Program-made: the position numbers and the translations under genes
Shown here: piece by piece, positions 28,583-38,595 of the stretch
Numbering within the stretch: the stretch's first letter is position 1
Layout: every line of letters starts with the position of its first letter
The notes under the pieces: generated by a model
Database searches by the model: none
What the model saw: only the letters and a program-made list of their open reading frames with translations
What the model was told of the DNA's origin: nothing
Source: Acuticoccus sp963704595
GTDB lineage: Bacteria > Pseudomonadota > Alphaproteobacteria > Rhizobiales > Amorphaceae
Direction of reading: 5' to 3'
DNA: 64,000 bases
Assembly: GCA_963704595.1 (NCBI GenBank)
Contig: OY969922.1
Coordinates: 992,001 to 1,056,000 of the forward strand

Positions 28583-29355
28583 CAGCGGTCCCCCCCGAAG
28601 CGATAGAAGCGTGAGACGATGATGAGGATCACCATGGAGGAGACGATGACGATGGTGGAGATCGCGTTGATCTCGGGCGTGAAGCCCTTGCGGATGGACG
28701 TGTAGATCTCGACCGGCAGCGTGGAAACGCCCGGCACCGCAAGGAAATACGAGATCACGAACTGGTCGAACGAGACGGCGAATGCGAACAGCGCCGCCGC
28801 GACGATGCCGGGCGCGAGGAAGGGCAGCGTGACGTGCCGCGCCACCTGCCACGGGCTCGCGCCGAGCGAGCGGGCCGCGGCCTCGAGGTCCCGGTCGAAC
28901 GCCTGGAGGCGGGCCGAGACGACGATGATGACGTAGGGGAGCGCCAGCGCGACGTGGCCGAGCACCATCGCGTGGAGGCCGCGGCCGACGCCAGTCCAGA
29001 AGAAGAAGAGCAGCATCGCGGTGCCGGTGATGAGCCACGGGATCGCGATGGGCGGAAAGAGGAGAAGCTGGAGGATACGCTTGCCGCGGAACTCGTAGCG
29101 GAAGAAGGCGAGCGCGGCAGCCGTCCCCAGCGCCGAGGCGATGATGGTGGTGACGATGGCGATGACGATGCTGTTGAAGCCGGCCTCCAAGAGCCGCTCG
29201 TTGCCGGCCAGGTCCTGGTACCACTTCACCGACCAGTCGATCGGCAGCGTGTAGAACTGCGACCTGTTGAACGACATCGCCGCCATCACCGCGATCGGCG
29301 CGTAGAGAAAGACGAGGACGAGGCCGAGATAGAGGCGGCCGAGGACGGAGAGCAT
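28582..29355 (-). CDS. Polyamine-type ABC transporter permease (PotC-like)
   Basis: 257 residues with six membrane segments. It opens MLSVLGRLYLGLVLVFLYAPI with the typical first helix, then NSIVIAIVTTIIASALGTAAALAFFRY. The EAA loop is DRDLEAAARSLGASPWQVARHVTLPFLAPG. The C-terminal pieces SFDQFVISYFLAVPGVSTLPVEIY and TPEINAIST are characteristic of PotC and spermidine/putrescine relatives. It forms a heterodimeric inner-membrane channel with the PotB-like product. One-base overlaps connect it to both neighbours. Confidence 0.9.
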
Positions 29356-30224
29356 CAGGCGGCCCGCTTCAGGATCGGCGCGAACAGCGCGAAGATGAGA
29401 AGCACGCACGCAAGCAGGATGAACGACAGCGCCGCCCCCAGCGGCCAGTTGAAGACGGCGGTGAACTGGTCCTCGATCACCGTGCCGAGGAAGGTGCCCT
29501 CCCGCCCGCCGAGGATGCGCGGCTCCATGAAGGAGCCGATGACGGGGACGAAGATCAGCACCGCGCCGGCGACGAGGCCGGGGAGCGCCAGCGGCAGGAC
29601 GATGCGGCGCAGGATGGTGAACCAGCCGGCGCCGAGGGAGCGGGCGGCGGCGATGAGGTCGTCGTCGATCGCCTGGAGCGAGATGTAGCAGGTGAGGATC
29701 ATGTAGGGCAGGTACGAGTGGACGAGCCCGATCACCACCGCCTCGTAGGTGAACATCAGGTCGAGCCGGGTGCCGGGAAACACCCAGCCGATGGCGGTTT
29801 CCAGAACGCCGTTGCCGCGCAGGACCATCGTCCACGAGAATACGCGCACCAGCGCGTTGCTCCAGAACGGGATGATGACGAGGATGAAGAGCGCTTCCCG
29901 CCAGCGCCCCTTCACGGTCTTCGCCAGGACGTAGGCGCAGGGAAAGCCGAGGATCACGCAGATCAGCACCACCTCCGCGCCGAGCCGGAGCGAGCGCAGG
30001 AGGAGGGTGAGGTAGAAATCCTTCTCGAAGAAGGCGCGGTACTGGTCGAGCGTCAGCGTGCCTGCGGCGCCGGCGACGGGGGCTTCGGTGAGGAAGCTGA
30101 AGTAGAGCATCGCGGTGATCGGCAGGAGCACCGTCACGGTCAGCCAGACGTAGGCCGGCCCCGTCAAGAACGCGATCGATCGCGCGTCCGACGGGGCGGC
30201 CGTGGTGCCGCCGGCACGGGGCAT
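29355..30224 (-). CDS. Polyamine-type ABC transporter permease (PotB-like)
   Basis: 289 residues; ATG at 30224. A hydrophilic start of about 18 residues is followed by six membrane segments. The conserved pieces are NALVRVFSWTMVLRGNGVLE, YEAVVIGLVHSYLPYMILTCY and the EAA loop DDDLIAAARSLGAGWFTILRRIVLPLALPG, followed by VIGSFMEPRILGG as in PotB. It pairs with the PotC-like permease. It begins 28 bp after the reconstructed end of the binding-protein gene. Confidence 0.9.
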   Translation of the reverse strand: MPRAGGTTAAPSDARSIAFLTGPAYVWLTVTVLLPITAMLYFSFLTEAPVAGAAGTLTLDQYRAFFEKDFYLTLLLRSLRLGAEVVLICVILGFPCAYVLAKTVKGRWREALFILVIIPFWSNALVRVFSWTMVLRGNGVLETAIGWVFPGTRLDLMFTYEAVVIGLVHSYLPYMILTCYISLQAIDDDLIAAARSLGAGWFTILRRIVLPLALPGLVAGAVLIFVPVIGSFMEPRILGGREGTFLGTVIEDQFTAVFNWPLGAALSFILLACVLLIFALFAPILKRAA

Positions 30225-30252
30225 GGTGGTCGCCAACGGCCTCGCTCCGGGC

Positions 30253-31309
30253 CTACTCCTGGAAGTAGGTCTTCGTTTCCTGCCAGAGCTCCAGCATCTT
30301 CTGACGCGTGTCGTCGGCGATCGGGCCCATGAACTGGAGCCGGTTGTCGGCGGCGGCCTTGGCGAGAACCTCGCGGTTGAACGCGCCTTCGGGGAGCTGG
30401 CTCCATCGCGGCGGCGTTGGCGGAGGCGGGGGCGCCGACGTCGGTGTCCCACTTCACGTAGAACTCGGGGTCGATCATCCAGTCGATGAACTCGTAGGCG
30501 GCGTCAGGATGCGGGGCGTCCTTGGCGATGGACAGGCCGTCGAGCCAGCCGATGGCGCCTTCCTTCGGAATGATGAACTCCACCGGCAGGCTGAAATTGT
30601 TGGCCGAGCGGGCGGCCGAACCGCTCCAGTAGGTCGCGGCGTCGAACTCGCCGGCGGCCATGTACTGGTTCCAGTCGTTCTCGGAAGTCCAGAAGGTGCG
30701 GATCTGCGGCTTCAGGGTCCGCAGCTTCTCGCGGATCGCGTCCATGTCGGCGGGGTCGTTGATGTCCTGCCCCAGCGCGATGGCGGTGAGCTGGACCGAT
30801 TCCACCGCGTCGTCACGCCAGCCGATGCGGCCTTCCATGGCGGGGTCCCACAGGATCTCGATGGTGTCGGGCGCGTCCATCTTGCCGGTGTTGATGGCGA
30901 ACGAGGTGGCGCCCCAGACCCAGGCGGCGCCGTAGTGCTCGCCGTCCATCATGAGGTTGGCGTTGTCGCGCAGGTCCGGCAGCGCGTCGGCGGCGTTCTC
31001 GAGCTTCGACATGTCGAGCGGCTGGATCAGGCCTTCCTTCGCCGCCTGCGGGGTGTAGGCGCTGTTGATGAGGACGACGTCGTACCCGCCGGGGTTGGTG
31101 CGGAGCTTGGTCAGCATCTCCTGTTCGGAGTTAAAATATTCATGCTCGACGGTGTGGCCGGTCGCGTCCTCGAAGGCCTTGATGGCCCAGTCTTCGTCGG
31201 TCCCGTAACCCTGCCAGTTGAGGACGCGGATGGTATCGGCGCCGGCGGCGCCGCCTCCCAGAACGATGGCGGCAAGTGCAACGGCGGCAGTGGCGATGGT
31301 GTGGCGCAT
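30253..31309 (-). pseudogene. Polyamine-type periplasmic binding protein (PotD-like), one frameshift
   Basis: ATG at 31309 after GAGGAAG opens a signal peptide ending near GGGAAGA-DTIRVLNWQGYG, the usual mature start of PotD-type proteins. The frame runs through FIDWMIDPEFYVKWDTDVGAPASANAAAM, then slips near 30403. The expected tail SQLPEGAFNREVLAKAAADN and then LWQETKTYFQE-stop is in the next frame. Removing one base restores 351 residues. It captures spermidine/putrescine-like or related amines in the periplasm. As all partner genes are intact, a sequence error is as likely as inactivation. The 177 bp upstream (31310-31486) is the likely operon promoter. Confidence 0.82.
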
Positions 31310-31486
31310 GGTTCGCTTCCTCTTTGATCGGACAACTGCGAAACGAGGCTGCACGACCGCCCGCACGGCGTTCGTGTACTAACAGTTTGCCTTGCCCGGA
31401 CAGGTTGTCAACGGATTTGCCTGCCCCGGCGGGAGTAGCATTCAGGCAGCTCGACGCCACGTCAAATCGCGCTGGGAGCCGGCCCG

Positions 31487-32353
31487 TCAGCGGTGGTAGA
31501 GGGCCCGCGGCACGCCCTCGACGCCGACGTCGACCATGAGCAGACCGCCAGACATCGGCAGGGCGGCCCGCGCCTCGTCGGTCATCTCGACGGTGGAGGT
31601 GGTGATGTAGAGCCTGGTGCCGACGAAGACGCACGAGGTCGCCTTCTCGACCGGGAGTTCGAGGATGCGGTCGGTCGATCCGTCCGGCGCGAAGCGGACG
31701 AGGCAGCCGCCGTCCCACCGCGCGTTCCAGAGGTAGCCCTCGGCGTCCACGGCCGAGCCATCTGGCGAGCCGGGGAGGCCGGGGTCGGGGCGGAAGCTTT
31801 CGATCCTGCTGCCGAGCTTGCCTGTCTCAGGGTCGTACTCGTAGGCGCCAAGGTCCCGCGTCGCGGTGTCGGCGGTGTAGAGGATCGTCCCGTCCGGCGA
31901 GAAGGCGATGGTGTTGGCGATGCCGATGTCGGTGCGCAGGATCTCGAGGCCGCCGGTCGCGCCGAGCTGGTAGAGGGTGCCGTCGCTGCCGCCGGCCATG
32001 TTCATCGTGCCGGCCAGGAAGCGGCCGGCGGGGTCGGTCCCGGCGTCGTTGAAGCGGTTGTCGGCGCGGCCGGCCTCCGGCTGGTGCAGGAAGGGGCTGC
32101 GGTGCCCGTCGGCGGTGAAGAGGGCGATCCCGTCCCAGAACGCGCCGACGTAGCCGCCGGCTTCGGTGGGGGCGAACCCGGTCAGCGCGCTGCCGAAGAG
32201 GGTGATGGTCGACACCTCGCCGCTGTCGAGGTCGAGCCGGTGCCAGCGGCTCGTCATGATGTCGACCCAGCGCACCGAGTTGTCCGTCAGGTCGTGGACG
32301 GGCCCTTCGCCGAGCGTGTCGGCCGTGTGGGCGGCGAGTGTGATCTCAGGCAT
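31487..32353 (-). CDS. SMP-30/gluconolactonase-family protein
   Basis: 288 residues of six-bladed propeller type. Metal-ligand blocks are LGEGPVHD (Glu near 16), NRFNDAGTDPAGRFLAGTMN (Asn/Asp near 99-103), IANTIAFSPDG and PDGSAVDAEGYLWNARWDGG (Asp near 199). These enzymes hydrolyse aldonolactones with a divalent metal in the cytoplasm. Last gene of an operon with an SDR and a DgoD-like dehydratase, so it probably opens the lactone made by the SDR before dehydration. Its first codons overlap the GntR gene by 8 bp. Confidence 0.87.
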   Translation of the reverse strand: MPEITLAAHTADTLGEGPVHDLTDNSVRWVDIMTSRWHRLDLDSGEVSTITLFGSALTGFAPTEAGGYVGAFWDGIALFTADGHRSPFLHQPEAGRADNRFNDAGTDPAGRFLAGTMNMAGGSDGTLYQLGATGGLEILRTDIGIANTIAFSPDGTILYTADTATRDLGAYEYDPETGKLGSRIESFRPDPGLPGSPDGSAVDAEGYLWNARWDGGCLVRFAPDGSTDRILELPVEKATSCVFVGTRLYITTSTVEMTDEARAALPMSGGLLMVDVGVEGVPRALYHR

Positions 32354-33086
32354 GGCCGTCTTCCTTCTGCTTGATCACGCGGGCGAGGTCGGACGAGCCG
32401 AGGGCGACCAGCCGCGTCATCACCTCACCCGCCAGCTCCGGGTTCCGCATCCTTATGGCCTCCAGCACTTCGCCGTGGATGGCAAGGGTGCTGGCGTAGT
32501 TTTCGGACGCGGAGGTGGTGAGGCGGAAGCTCATGCGGAGCGCCGAGCCGATCACCGCCCCGAAGCTCGCGTAGATCGGGTTGTGGCTTGCGACGAGGAC
32601 GGCGAAGTGGAACGCCTCGTCGGCCTTCGCGGCATCGTCGATGTCGTCCATCGTCGCCCGGCACATCCAATCGAACGCCGTCTCGATCGCCGCGAGGTCG
32701 TGGCTCGTCGCGCGCTCGGCGGCGTGCGTCGCGGCGGCGGGCTCGATGGCGCGGCGTGCCTCGTTGAGGCTGCGGATGAAGGGGTAGTCGGGCTCGATCT
32801 CCTCGCGCCAGGCGAGGAGCTCCGGGTCGAGGTGGTTCCAGTGGACCGAGGGCTGCACCACGGTGCCCGAGCGTGTGCGGCTCGCGATCAGCCCCTTGCC
32901 GGCGAGGGTGCGGATCGCCTCGCGCAGGGCCGTGCGGCTGACGGCGAGCTGCCCGCCGAGGTCCGCCTCGGAGGCGAGCTTGTCGCCCGGCTGCAGCGAC
33001 CCGCCGAGGATCTGCTTGGCGAGCGTCGAGACCACATGGTTGCGCGGACGTTCGCGGCGCGGCGCCTCGCCGCTCGGCTCAGCCAC
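32346..33086 (-). CDS. GntR-family regulator, FadR/FCD type
   Basis: 246 residues. The N-terminal winged helix (about 16-80) includes LGGQLAVSRTALREAIRTLAGKGLI, and the C-terminal FCD domain (about 105-235) has metal-ligand candidates in DEAFHFAVLVASHNPI and AIHGEVLEAI. FCD regulators respond to sugar acids and similar carboxylates and usually repress the operon they sit in. It is embedded between the permease (3 bp upstream) and the lactonase (8 bp overlap), so it is probably autoregulated through the operon promoter upstream of 38595. Confidence 0.88.
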   Translation of the reverse strand: MAEPSGEAPRRERPRNHVVSTLAKQILGGSLQPGDKLASEADLGGQLAVSRTALREAIRTLAGKGLIASRTRSGTVVQPSVHWNHLDPELLAWREEIEPDYPFIRSLNEARRAIEPAAATHAAERATSHDLAAIETAFDWMCRATMDDIDDAAKADEAFHFAVLVASHNPIYASFGAVIGSALRMSFRLTTSASENYASTLAIHGEVLEAIRMRNPELAGEVMTRLVALGSSDLARVIKQKEDGHA

Positions 33087-33089
33087 GCG

Positions 33090-34079
33090 TCAGCTCTTGT
33101 TGAGGCGGTATTCGGCGAGGAAGACGGCGAGGATCAACAGCGTTCCCTTGGCGAGCATCTGGTAGAACGTCGGCACGGACGTCAGGATCATTCCGTTGTT
33201 CAATATGCCGATGATGGCAACACCCAGAAGCGCGCCGACCACAGTTCCCTTGCCGCCCTGCATCGCGCAGCCGCCGAGGAAGGCCGCGGTGATCGCCTCG
33301 AGCTCCAGCCCCTGCGACCCGGAGATCGGCTGCCCCGACCCGGTGCGCGCCGCAAGAAGGATGCCCGCGATCCCGGCGACGAAGCCCGACAGGATGTACA
33401 TCGAAACCCGGTAGGCGGTGAGGTTCATGCCCGACAGCCGCGCCACCACGGGGTTGCCGCCGATGGCGTAGAGGTTCCGCCCTTTGATCGACATGTGCAT
33501 GAAGACGTAGAACGCGACGGCGACGAGGATGAGCACCCAGATCGGCGCCGGCAGGCCGAGCACGCGCCCGATGCCGATCCAGCGGAACGCATCGTTGAAG
33601 ATTGAGATCGACTGCCCGTCGGAAAGGATGAACGCGACGCCGCGGAAGATCGCCATGGTGCCGAGCGTCACGATGACGGCGTTGATCCGCCCGTAGGTGA
33701 TGAGGATGCCGTTGACCAGGCCGGCGAGCGCGCCGACGCCGAGGCCCGCGACAATGCCGAGCCCGGCCGCATCGGTCGACTGGATCGCCATCGCGGTGGC
33801 GACGGTGGAGAGGCCCACGATCGACCCGACCGAGATGTCGAGCCCGCCCGACACGATCACCGCCGTCTGCGAGATGGCGAGGACGCCCAGGATCGCGACG
33901 CCCATGCCGATGTTGAGGATGTTGCGCGTGGAGAAGAACACGTCGCCCCTGAGCGCGCCGAAGATCACGAGGAGGACCACCAGCGCCAGAATGAGGCTGA
34001 GATTGTGGATGCCGACGCGCTCGACGATGCGGGTGAGCGTCGGGGTGGGCCGGGCTTCGGCGGAGGTCGAAAGGGTCAT
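33090..34079 (-). CDS. Ribose-type sugar ABC transporter permease
   Basis: 329 residues; ATG at 34079 overlaps the ATPase stop (ATGA). RbsC-family blocks are clear: VIVSGGLDISVGSIVGLSTV, GLVNGILITYGRINAVIVTLGTMAIFRG, YAIGGNPVVARLSGMNL, and LELEAITAAFLGGCAMQGGKGTVVGALLG. It is the inner-membrane channel for the sugar importer of the oxidative operon. Codon use and GC match the neighbours. Confidence 0.9.
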   Translation of the reverse strand: MTLSTSAEARPTPTLTRIVERVGIHNLSLILALVVLLVIFGALRGDVFFSTRNILNIGMGVAILGVLAISQTAVIVSGGLDISVGSIVGLSTVATAMAIQSTDAAGLGIVAGLGVGALAGLVNGILITYGRINAVIVTLGTMAIFRGVAFILSDGQSISIFNDAFRWIGIGRVLGLPAPIWVLILVAVAFYVFMHMSIKGRNLYAIGGNPVVARLSGMNLTAYRVSMYILSGFVAGIAGILLAARTGSGQPISGSQGLELEAITAAFLGGCAMQGGKGTVVGALLGVAIIGILNNGMILTSVPTFYQMLAKGTLLILAVFLAEYRLNKS

Positions 34080-35605
34080 GCGAGTTCTTCCGCGAGGGGT
34101 CGCGCCGGCGCGCCATGGGGCATCGCGGCGTTGAGGATGGCGGTTTCGGACACGTCGTCCGCGCTGAATTCGGCCCGGATGCGGCCGTCCGACATGACGA
34201 GGATACGGTCCGACATGCCGATCAGCTCCGGCATTTCCGACGAGATGACGATGACGCCGAGCCCGTTGTCGGTGAGCGCGCGGATTGTCTGGTAGATCTC
34301 GCCCTTGGCGCCGACGTCGATGCCGCGGGTGGGTTCGTCCAGGATGAGCACGGAGGGTTCGGCGGCGAGCCAGCGGGTGAGCACCACCTTCTGCTGGTTG
34401 CCGCCCGAAAGGCTGGAGACGGGCGTGTCGAGCGACGGCGCCTTGACCGCCAGCCGGTCCGCGATGGTGCGGATGACGCCGAGCGCCTTGCCGCGGGAGT
34501 AGAAGCCCGCGGAGGACACCTTGTCCGGAATGCACAGCACCGCGTTGTCGAGGATCGATTGCATCAGGAGGAGCGCCTCCTCCTTGCGGTCCTCCGGCGC
34601 AAAGCCGATGCCGGCTGCAATGGCAGCGGCCGTGTCGCCGGAGGGGAGCGCCTTGCCGTTCAGCGTCACGGTGCCCGCCTTGCGGCGGTGGAAGCCGAAG
34701 ATGCCCTTGGCAAGCTCGGAACGCCCCGCGCCCATCAGGCCGCCGATGCCGAGGACTTCGCCCGCCTTCAGCTCGAACGAGATGTCGGTGACATGGTCGG
34801 TGGTCATGCCGTCGACCTTGAGCACCACGGGTCCGGTGGAGGGATCGCGCGGCGGGTAGAGGTCGCTGAGCGCACGGCCCACCATCATCTCGCCGATCTT
34901 CTCCTCGGTGACGGTGTCCACCGGGACGACGTCCACGAGCCTGCCGTCGCGCAGGACCGCGACGCGGTCGGCGAGCGCCTTCACCTCGGCAAGGCGGTGG
35001 GAGATGTAGATGACGGCAACACCCTCGCTGCGCAGCCGGTCGATGATCCTGAACAGGCGCCGCGCCTCGTCGTCGGTCAGCGAGGAGGTCGGCTCGTCGA
35101 ACGCGATCAGCCGGCCGCCGGCGTGGACGGCGCGCATGATCTCGATCATCTGCCGCTGCGCCGGGCCGAGGCCCTCGCAGTGGCGGCTGGCCGAAAGCTC
35201 GTTCGCCATGCCGAATTCGGCGAGCAGCGCGTCGGTCATCCGGTTGAGCTTGCGCTGGTCGAGCAGCACGCCGGCGAAGCGGGGCAGGTGACCGAGATAG
35301 ATGTTTTCCGCCACGCTCATGTGCGGGACGATCTCGGGCTCCTGGTGGATCACCCGGATGCCCTCGTCATGTGCATCGCTCGGGCCGGCGAAGGAGACCG
35401 GCGCGCCGTCCACCACGATGGTGCCGGAGGAGGGGCCGAACACGCCCTCGATCAGCCGCATCAGCGTGGACTTGCCGGCCCCGTTCTCGCCGACCAGCGC
35501 CAGCACCTCGCCGGCGCGAAAGTCGAGCGTCAGCCCCTCCAGCGCCGTGACGGCGCCGAAGGTCTTGCCGATGTCCTCGACCTTGAGAATGGTTTCACCG
35601 CTCAC
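34076..35605 (-). CDS. Ribose-type sugar ABC transporter ATPase, two-domain (RbsA-like)
   Basis: 509 residues from GTG at 35605. Two ATPase modules: the N-terminal one has Walker A GENGAGKS, a CEGLGPAQRQM signature that departs from LSGGQ, and IAFDEPTSSL; the C-terminal one has the degenerate Walker A GLMGAGRS, signature SGGNQQK and ILDEPTRGID. This is the normal RbsA/XylG/MglA pattern. A longer frame upstream runs into the binding-protein gene because of a frameshift there and is not the start. Works with the permease at 33090 and the binding protein at 35673. Confidence 0.9.
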   Translation of the reverse strand: MSGETILKVEDIGKTFGAVTALEGLTLDFRAGEVLALVGENGAGKSTLMRLIEGVFGPSSGTIVVDGAPVSFAGPSDAHDEGIRVIHQEPEIVPHMSVAENIYLGHLPRFAGVLLDQRKLNRMTDALLAEFGMANELSASRHCEGLGPAQRQMIEIMRAVHAGGRLIAFDEPTSSLTDDEARRLFRIIDRLRSEGVAVIYISHRLAEVKALADRVAVLRDGRLVDVVPVDTVTEEKIGEMMVGRALSDLYPPRDPSTGPVVLKVDGMTTDHVTDISFELKAGEVLGIGGLMGAGRSELAKGIFGFHRRKAGTVTLNGKALPSGDTAAAIAAGIGFAPEDRKEEALLLMQSILDNAVLCIPDKVSSAGFYSRGKALGVIRTIADRLAVKAPSLDTPVSSLSGGNQQKVVLTRWLAAEPSVLILDEPTRGIDVGAKGEIYQTIRALTDNGLGVIVISSEMPELIGMSDRILVMSDGRIRAEFSADDVSETAILNAAMPHGAPARPLAEELA

Positions 35606-35672
35606 GAGGTCACGCCTTTCGGTGATCAGTCGGGAAAGGAGAGCGGGCCGCGACGGCCCGCCCGGGACGACC

Positions 35673-36640
35673 TCAGTTGCAGAGGCGGTCCTTGTAGTCG
35701 CCGAAGTTCGTCCATCGTGATGAGCTCGGGGTCGGAGTAGGTGGTCTGCGGCAGCTCCGTGCCGTCCTTGATGGACGCGAGCAGCAGCTCCACCGCCTGC
35801 CGGCCGTGGTTTTCCGAGTTCAGCCACATGGTGCCGCGGAAGGCGGACTCGCGGCCCGAGCCGAACGCGTCGCACGCGCGGCTGCCGTCGATGCCGACGC
35901 CCATGCCGTCCGCCGCCGCGTAGCCGGAGTTCTCCATCGCGCGCGCAGCACCCAGAACGCCGTCGTCGTTGCAGGAGAAGAACACCCACTTGGTCGCATC
36001 GGGGTTGGCGGTCAGCGTCGTCGTCATCACGTCGATCGAGTTGACCATCGTGTTGTCGTAGGGGACGCGAACGATGTTCTCGGGGTCGAAGTCCGGCACG
36101 TTCTCGAGGAAGGCTTCCTCGGCGCCCTTGTTGCGCTGCATGCAGGTGTCCGCCTTGCGGTCCTCGATGGAGGCGAGGCGCACTTCCTCGTCGGCCCAGC
36201 CCTCTTCCTTGTAGAGCCGCGCCAGCTCGCGGCCGACCTGCTGGCCGATCGAGTAGGCGTTGAGGCCCACGTAAGGCACCGGCGAGCCGTCCTCGAAGGC
36301 GATGTCGTCGTCGACCGCGATCAGCGGCACGCCGGCTTCCTTGGCGCGCGCGGCGACCACCGGGCCGAGCGCCTTGTCGGGCACGACGATGGCGATGCCC
36401 TTCACGCCGTCGCCGATCATGGTGTCGAGCGTGGTGATGGTGAGGTCGGCGTTGAACTGGACGTCCTGGCTGACGAATTCGGCGCCGCCAGCCTCGGCCG
36501 CCTTCCTGGCGCCTTCCACCTCGGCGACGAACCAGGGGTGGTCGCCCATCTTGTTGATGTAGCCGATCTTCACGTCCTGCGCGCTGGCGGCGGCTGGTCA
36601 GGGCGATGAGTGCGATGCCGGCAAGAAGTTGTTTCTTCAT
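35673..36640 (-). pseudogene. Ribose-type periplasmic sugar-binding protein, two frameshifts
   Basis: The start at 36640 has a GGGAGGAAAA ribosome site and opens MKKQLLAGIALIAL, a signal peptide that then slips near 36596. The mature part continues in the next frame from the SAQDVKIGYINKMGD region, a typical Peripla_BP_4 opening. A second slip near 35712 replaces the expected tail NFGDYKDRLCN-stop. Removing one base at each site gives 321 residues. DDDIAFEDGSPVPYVGLNAYSIGQQ and the cysteine pair around DTCMQRN lie in the ligand domain. It delivers a sugar to the RbsA/RbsC-like pair. Both slips are +1. Confidence 0.82.
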
Positions 36641-36661
36641 GTGGTTTTCCTCCCGTTGGGG

Positions 36662-37421
36662 TCAGTCGTGGTAGAGCGCCGAACGTCCGCCATCGATCAC
36701 GATGGTCTCGGCGTTGATGAAGGGCGCCTCGTCGGAGGCGAGGAACACCGCGGTCATTGCGACTTCTTCCGGTGATCCGATGCGCCGGGCGGGATGCATC
36801 GCCTCGGCCCGTGCGCGCTCCGCGGCGGGGTCGTCGAACTCCGGCCCAGTAGTCGCGCGCAATCTCTGTATCGATGTAGCCGGGCGCGATGGCGTTCACC
36901 CGCACCCCCTCCGGCGCGTACTCGACGCCGAGCGCCCGCGTGAGCCCGATCAGCCCGTGCTTGGCGACGGGGTAGGGGAAGGTGTGCGGGATGATCTTGA
37001 ACCCGTGCACGCTGGCGATGTTGACGATCGCGCCGCGCTTCTGCGCCCGCATGCCGGGGAGCACCGCCTCGGCCATCGCCCAGCACGCCTCGAGGTCGAG
37101 CGCCATGCAGCGCGCCCATTCCTCGCGCGGCATCTCGTGCGGGCGGTAGAACACGTTGGCGCCGGCGTTGTTGACCAGAATGTCCACCGTGCCGAGCGTC
37201 TCTGCCGCCTTCACCGCGCCCGCGACGTCCGCCGCGACCGTCACGTCGGTGCGCACGAACAGGCCGCCGATCTCCTCTGCGACCTTTGCGCCGGTGGCCT
37301 CGTTGCGTTCGGCGACCACCACCTTCGCGCCCTCTCGGGCGAAGGCGCGGGCGATCGCCTCGCCGATCCCCTGTCCGGCGCCGGTGACGATCGCGATCCT
37401 GTTCTTCAGCCTGTCCGTCAT
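36662..37421 (-). pseudogene. SDR family oxidoreductase, one frameshift
   Basis: Starts ATG at 37421 with IAIVTGAGQGIGEAIARAFAREGAKVV, then NNAGANV, NIASVHGF (catalytic Ser), YPVAK (Tyr-x3-Lys) and NAIAPGYIDTEIARDYWA. The frame breaks near 36843 and the remaining EFDDPAAERARAEAMHPARR and the GG-rich C-terminus (INAETIVIDGG) are in the next frame, ending at 36662. Repaired length is 252 residues, normal for the family. It probably oxidises an aldose to a lactone, feeding the SMP-30 lactonase and the DgoD-like dehydratase. One base separates it from the dehydratase gene. Confidence 0.82.
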
Positions 37422-37422
37422 C

Positions 37423-38595
37423 TCACCAATCCACGACTGTGCCGTCGGGCATGACGGCGTTGGCGGTGTGCAGCACCTCCTGCTCGAAGGGGTGCTTGGC
37501 GATCTCGGCCTCGTTCACCTCGATGCCGAGGCCGGGCTTGTGCGGGCAATCCCAGCGGCCGGGCGTCCGCTCGATGGGCCAGCCGACGACCTCGCCGTAC
37601 CAGGGCACCGCGCCGACCATTTCTTCCTGGATGATGAAGTTGGGCGTCGAGATGCCGAAGTGCAGCGCCGCGACGCCGGCGATCGGCCCCAGCGGGTTGT
37701 GCGGCGCAAGGCCGATGCCGGCGGTCTCGCACAGCGCGGCGATCTTCTTGGTCTCCGACAGGCCGCCGGTGTGGCAGATGTCCGGCTGCGCAATGTCGAA
37801 CGCATGGCGCGCGACGGCGGGGGCGAACTCGCGCCGCCCCACCAGCCGCTCGCCCGCCGCAATCGGCACCGGCGAATGGGCGGTGAGGAAGGCCGTGCCC
37901 TCAAGATCCTCCGGCGGCACCGGCTCCTCCACGAACAGCGGCCGGCAGGGGGCAAGGGCCTCGATGTAGGCGAGCGCCGCATGGCGGGACGCGGGCCGCC
38001 CGTGGAAGTCGACCATGATGTCGACGTCGGGGCCGACGGTCTCGCGCAGGCCCGTCAGCATCCGGCCGACGGCGTCGATGTCGCGGTTTGAGGCGGTGTA
38101 GTGGGTGTAGGGGATCGGCACGACCTTGACCGCGTCGTAGCCGGCATCGACCACCTCGCGGCCCTTCTGCGCCAGCCGCTCGCCCTCCAGCGTCTCGTAG
38201 ACCGAGCCCATCTCGCCCATGCCGAGGTGGGTGTAGACGCGCAGATAATCGCGGCACTTGCCGCCGAGAAGCCGCCATACCGGCTGGTCGAGCGACTTGC
38301 CGAGGATGTCCCACAGCGCGAGCTCGATGCCGGAGACGGCGGACATGCCGACCACGCCGAGCCGCCAGAAGCCATGCTTGAGCATGGTCTGCATCAGGTG
38401 CTCGATGTCGCGCGGGTCCTTGCCGAGAAGGAGCGGCTCGAGGTCCGAGATGGTGCCGACGACGCCGCGCGTTTTCCACTCCAGCGTCGCCTCGCCATAG
38501 CCGACGAGGCCCGGCACGTCGGTCTTCACCCGGACGAAGATCCAGTTGCGCATGACGGCGTTGCACACCAGCGCGTCGATCCCGGTGATCCGCAA
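37423..38595 (-). CDS. Galactonate dehydratase-like enolase-superfamily enzyme (DgoD-like)
   Basis: 390 residues from TTG at 38595, chosen for a GGGAGA ribosome site and because it begins exactly at the family's conserved LRITGIDALV. Mandelate-racemase subgroup with the DgoD pattern: VDFHGR (D196, H198), FVEEPVPPED (E223/E224), AAGERLVGR (E249) and LAPHNPLGPIA (H299). Mg-dependent dehydration of an aldonate (galactonate type) to a 2-keto-3-deoxy acid is expected in the cytoplasm. First gene of the operon. A longer frame reaching 38811 has no ribosome site and adds an unrelated N-terminus. Confidence 0.85.
   Translation of the reverse strand: MRITGIDALVCNAVMRNWIFVRVKTDVPGLVGYGEATLEWKTRGVVGTISDLEPLLLGKDPRDIEHLMQTMLKHGFWRLGVVGMSAVSGIELALWDILGKSLDQPVWRLLGGKCRDYLRVYTHLGMGEMGSVYETLEGERLAQKGREVVDAGYDAVKVVPIPYTHYTASNRDIDAVGRMLTGLRETVGPDVDIMVDFHGRPASRHAALAYIEALAPCRPLFVEEPVPPEDLEGTAFLTAHSPVPIAAGERLVGRREFAPAVARHAFDIAQPDICHTGGLSETKKIAALCETAGIGLAPHNPLGPIAGVAALHFGISTPNFIIQEEMVGAVPWYGEVVGWPIERTPGRWDCPHKPGLGIEVNEAEIAKHPFEQEVLHTANAVMPDGTVVDW

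Noticed and set aside
34076..36640. 854-codon frame seeming to fuse a signal peptide to the RbsA-like ATPase
   Set aside because: It arises from the +1 slip in the binding-protein signal region. Residues between are out-of-frame Arg-rich sequence; the ATPase begins at GTG 35605.
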